Notes under the pieces: generated by a model
Seen by the model: only the letters and a program-made list of their open reading frames with translations
Told to the model about the DNA's origin: nothing
The model's database searches: none
Shown: in pieces, positions 61,299-64,000 of the stretch
How positions within the stretch are numbered: the first letter of the stretch is position 1
Layout: the number at the start of each line of letters is the position of its first letter
Made by a program: the position numbers and the translations under genes
Origin: Hirudinaria manillensis
Taxonomy: Eukaryota > Annelida > Clitellata > Hirudinida > Hirudinidae
Length of the DNA: 64,000 nt
Assembly: GCA_034509925.1 (NCBI GenBank)
Contig: CM067530.1
Location: forward strand, 4,728,501-4,792,500
Direction of reading: 5' to 3'

Positions 61299-61839
61299 GT
61301 ATGAAAGTTTTTTTAAAGCAAAACGTGATTGTATCGAAATGTGTCATGAAATCTAAATTATTCATAAGGTTTTGTTAAACATTAATTTTAAACTTGTACT
61401 TTCTACTACTTTGTTCTGCTTTCATATCTGCGTTTGCATGCTGGACAGTAGATAACACGGTAACGTTAATTCATTCTTACCGAAAATATTCATAAATGCA
61501 GTTAAGTCTTAAATTTATAAAATCTAATTTTGTTGCATAATTTGTACTCTTTTTTTTACTTTATCTTTGTAGTAGTTACTTATTGTCATTCGTTTTAAGA
61601 CAATTTAATTCTTTAATCTATAGAAATGGACAAAGAAGCCATTCAAAAATGAAAAGAATAATGATGATATTATCAACTATGTTTAAGAACATAAAAAGAG
61701 CGAGATTGTCGTTTGTAAAACTATGCGTTAACGGAAATTTCAGCAACCACGTGCACTGTAAAACTTTTTTGAACTGGATATCGAAAGATGGCGCTAGTGG
61801 GCTAAAAGCTCACATAAATACTACTGGCAAAGCAGGCAC
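61299..61839. other. Intron after OPLAH exon 14, no gene seen
   Basis: AT-rich. A stretch at 61625-61839 stays open on the + strand (NFSNHVHCKTFLNWIS) but matches nothing I recognise. It is interrupted by the LTR element at 61840. Confidence 0.4.
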
Positions 61840-62056
61840 TGTTATATAATTGAATAATTATAATATAATTATAATTATAATATAATTGAATAATTATATA
61901 GCATAATAATGATTTATTATGCAATATAATTTTACTTACAATTCATAGTCTTTTGGGACGCAGGTCCACAGGGATTTATTTGTTAATAAACGGGGGGCCT
62001 TACACACACGAACTAGACTAGCAATCGCTTGGACTATACGTCGCGATTCGAAAACA
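61840..62056 (+). repeat. 5' LTR of the short gag-only element
   Basis: Starts TGTTATATAATTGAATAA and ends TTCGAAAACA. Relative to the 3' LTR it has an extra AT-rich stretch near 61860-61905 and an extra block before GGACGCAGGTCCAC. GTTAATAAACGGGGGG is the poly(A) context. Confidence 0.92.
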
Positions 62057-62062
62057 TAACAT

Positions 62063-63162
62063 GGCGCAGTCGACGAAAGTCTCGGATCTCAAGGCATCTG
62101 GCGATAGCTCCTTTATCTTGCCACCGCCACGGAGATTCGCAGAGAAATGCTCCTCAAAGAGAAAGAAACGTTTTGGTGGAAAGAAACAATTTTTACCAAA
62201 TTGTCCGCAAAGCAGGGGAATCCACGTTTGACTTTGTGGAAAGAGTAAAAAAGGCGGCCAGGAATTGTGAGTTTGGCGATCAAACAACCAACATGGTTAG
62301 AGACAAACTCACTCTGACATACCCCGATCAAAACGTCAGGCAACGAATGATAGCTGAGGAAGATATCTCTTTGGACAACATGATGAAAGTGGCACTCATG
62401 TTTAAGTCTATCCAAACTAATTGTGACATGATCGACAGTAGCAGAGATATCTGGAGACTCACAAAGCCCATATTGATGAAGCAGGAGGAAAAAAAATGTC
62501 GGAATTGTGGCTAACGTCATGGGCCTTGTCCAGCCAAAGGGAGGGTGTGCAGAAGGTGTGGGAAAGGCAACCACTTCGAGAGGGTCTGCCATGCCAGGAC
62601 AATCAGCAGTCTAGAAAGTCAAAGACATACTTTTGTAATAGACTCCTTAGAATGTCAACCCTTAAAAGGACCAAAGCGGTCGTGCGCCTCCCAAGTACAC
62701 TGTGGAAACTGTGGGAGAAGGCATCCACCAAAGAAATGCCCAGCGTTTGGCAAGCAGTGCTCATCCTGTGGCAAACAAAATCATTATGTAAAATGTTGCA
62801 GAAACTCACAAGCTGGAAAGCAATTACAACAGGTTCAAGAAAATTCCAAGAAATATCATGACCTGCACCACTCAACGCAGCATCGAGTCCTCAGTCCTGG
62901 TACTAGAGTGATATTCAGGACTGGCAGTGGGTGGAGGAAAGGAGAAGTAAAGGCTAACGAGGGTTCCCGGAGGTACAGAGTGGCGACAGATAGCGGTCAA
63001 GAGTTCATCCGGAATAGAAGATTCATATTTCCGACGCAAAAAGCACGGAATCATTTTCCAACAGCCAATCGCTCAAACACAGATCAGGAACATACCTCAG
63101 TAACACCGGAGCTGCAAGGTAACAACATCTTCCGAGGAATGATCCCCGAATGCGGAAATTAA
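62063..63162 (+). pseudogene. Gag-like protein with four CCHC knuckles joined to an integrase-tail-like domain
   Basis: A frame open in this segment runs to 63162 with one TAA (62512-62514) inside the first zinc knuckle. Capsid-type sequence (GESTFDFVERVKKAARNCEF, MVRDKLTLTYPDQNVRQRMI) is followed by knuckles 1-2 (CRNCG, then CRRCGKGNHFERVC), a linker with FVIDSLE, and knuckles 3-4 (CGNCGRRHPPKKCPAFGKQC, CSSCGKQNHYVKCC). Then comes LSPGTRVIFRTGSGWRKGEV and RYRVATDSGQEFIRNRRFIF, like the integrase C-terminal domain of gypsy elements. The start is uncertain: sequence between the PBS and about 62150 does not align with gag. The double knuckle pair suggests a fusion of two gag sources. Confidence 0.75.
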
Positions 63163-63231
63163 AACTACTATGGAAGGATTGTGAAACCCTCAGCCCGTTA
63201 CGCTTTCAAGTGAAAAAGCTGGGGTGGGAGA

Positions 63232-63393
63232 TGTTATATAATTGAATAATTATATTGCATAATAATGATTTAGTATGTAATATAATTTTACTGGACGCAG
63301 GTCCACATGGATTTATTTGTTAATAAACGGGGGGCCTTACACACACGAACTAGACTAGCAATCGCTTGGACTATACGTCGCGATTCGAAAACA
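63232..63393 (+). repeat. 3' LTR of the short gag-only element
   Basis: 162 bp, shorter than the 5' LTR by about 55 bp; otherwise closely similar. Followed by the TSD GGCAC. Confidence 0.92.
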
Positions 63394-63398
63394 GGCAC

Positions 63399-64000
63399 AT
63401 TAGCAATTTTTAGTTATTATAAAAACACAGATTATTTTGATGGGTAGCTATTTCTACGTGGATTGAATAGAAAATGAATGTTCTAACAAAATACTAATGT
63501 TCCTGTTTGCTTATTTGTTTAATTTAATAGGATTCCTGACATTTGAAGTGGGGTGGACTATGAAGACGGGTTAGGCTGTTGCAGCAGGCTGCGATTCATG
63601 GCCTTCTAAATAAGATTGTGTCGCCAAGCTAAATGGCCCTCAAGGGCATAGTTATGCCCTGATAGTGTTTATCTCTCACCTGCAGATAGGACATTGCCGA
63701 CAAGCAATGTCTGTTGATATTCCTCAGCTACACCAGTTGTCCCGAGAAGCAGCATGTCAAAAACGGATCGGATAATAAAGACGTCTGACTGGAAGCAATC
63801 AAGAAAATCCAAAAAGATTTCATAGATATCTTAACTACCAGCAAAACACCAACCAACCATATCATACCTTCTCAAACACAATCACAACCTATCATTGTTA
63901 ACCATACTCAAACTCTTCCAACTCGACAATGTCCTTTTGAGCATAGTCAAACTCTTCCGCCAAAACCACCAACAAGAACCATAGGAACGCCTCATTTAAA
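63399..64000. other. Right end of window, no gene assigned
   Basis: No OPLAH exon is seen. 63560-63780 is GC-richer and partly open (SVDIPQLHQLSREAACQ), possibly another decayed element. The last 200 bp are rich in CCAAC/CAACC-type repeats of low complexity. Confidence 0.4.

Larger units (their letters stand above)
61840..63393 (+). mobile_element. Short non-autonomous LTR retrotransposon (gag plus integrase-tail segment)
   Basis: 5' LTR 61840-62056 (217 bp), 3' LTR 63232-63393 (162 bp), TSD GGCAC (61835-61839 and 63394-63398). The primer site TGGCGCAGTCGACG starts at 62062 and the purine tract GGGGTGGGAGA precedes the 3' LTR. The interior has gag with zinc knuckles and then a piece like the C-terminal domain of a gypsy integrase; protease, RT, RNase H and the integrase core are all absent. 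It therefore depends on another element, probably of the K02A2.6-like group, for movement. Confidence 0.93.

Noticed and set aside
1..64000. tRNA or rRNA genes, CRISPR arrays, bacterial operon structure
   Set aside because: None seen. The tRNA-like matches are short primer-binding sites next to LTRs; spaced repeats are LTRs or minisatellites.

Overview
This is a stretch of animal nuclear DNA, most likely from an arthropod or similar invertebrate. The evidence is a multi-exon host gene with GT-AG introns (several only 58-86 bp, others up to 11.5 kb), plus a dense mixture of metazoan retrotransposons and DNA transposons. No bacterial operon, CRISPR array or rRNA gene was seen. The species cannot be named from the sequence alone.

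Host gene: fourteen consecutive + strand exons (6498 to 61298) encode 507 codons of the middle and C-terminal part of ATP-dependent 5-oxoprolinase (OPLAH, the glutathione-cycle enzyme that converts 5-oxoproline to glutamate). All fourteen join in phase without a stop, including a 37-bp microexon at 28046-28082. The earlier exons must lie left of position 1 and the last ones right of 64000. Nearly everything else is insertion debris within or next to this gene.

Layout. 1-6400: an R2-like non-LTR element (+) split by a second endonuclease-bearing non-LTR element (-, 836-3955), then the N-terminal part of another R2-like copy carrying a solo LTR. 6580-18109 (first visible intron): a CR1/L2-like element (-), a non-LTR remnant (+), a Tc1-like remnant, and a three-level nest (copia-like > Tc1-like > non-autonomous LTR element at 14113-16437). 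18110-22271: five small exons separated by repeats. 22272-28045: degenerate gypsy-type and jockey-type pieces. 28083-38527: an intact Ty1/copia element (-, 28969-33348) and a gypsy element (+, 33848-38057) inserted into an older gypsy remnant. 38639-54259: Tc1-like, solo LTRs, restriction-like-endonuclease (RLE) elements, a Helitron-type element and a 5.5-kb gypsy element (-, 46987-52531). 54370-60800: a solo LTR, BEL-like and jockey-like remnants, and a gypsy element (-, 56913-60686). 61840-63393: a short gag-only LTR element.

Target-site duplications (TSDs) can be read directly for ten LTR insertions or solo LTRs, which makes their boundaries firm. The least familiar items are: the non-autonomous LTR element at 14113-16437, whose long reading frame has no recognisable pol domain and carries internal repeats; a 3'-UTR hairpin with compensatory base changes shared by three copies of one RLE-class non-LTR family; and a gag-derived LTR element (61840-63393) with two tandem pairs of zinc knuckles joined to an integrase-tail-like segment.
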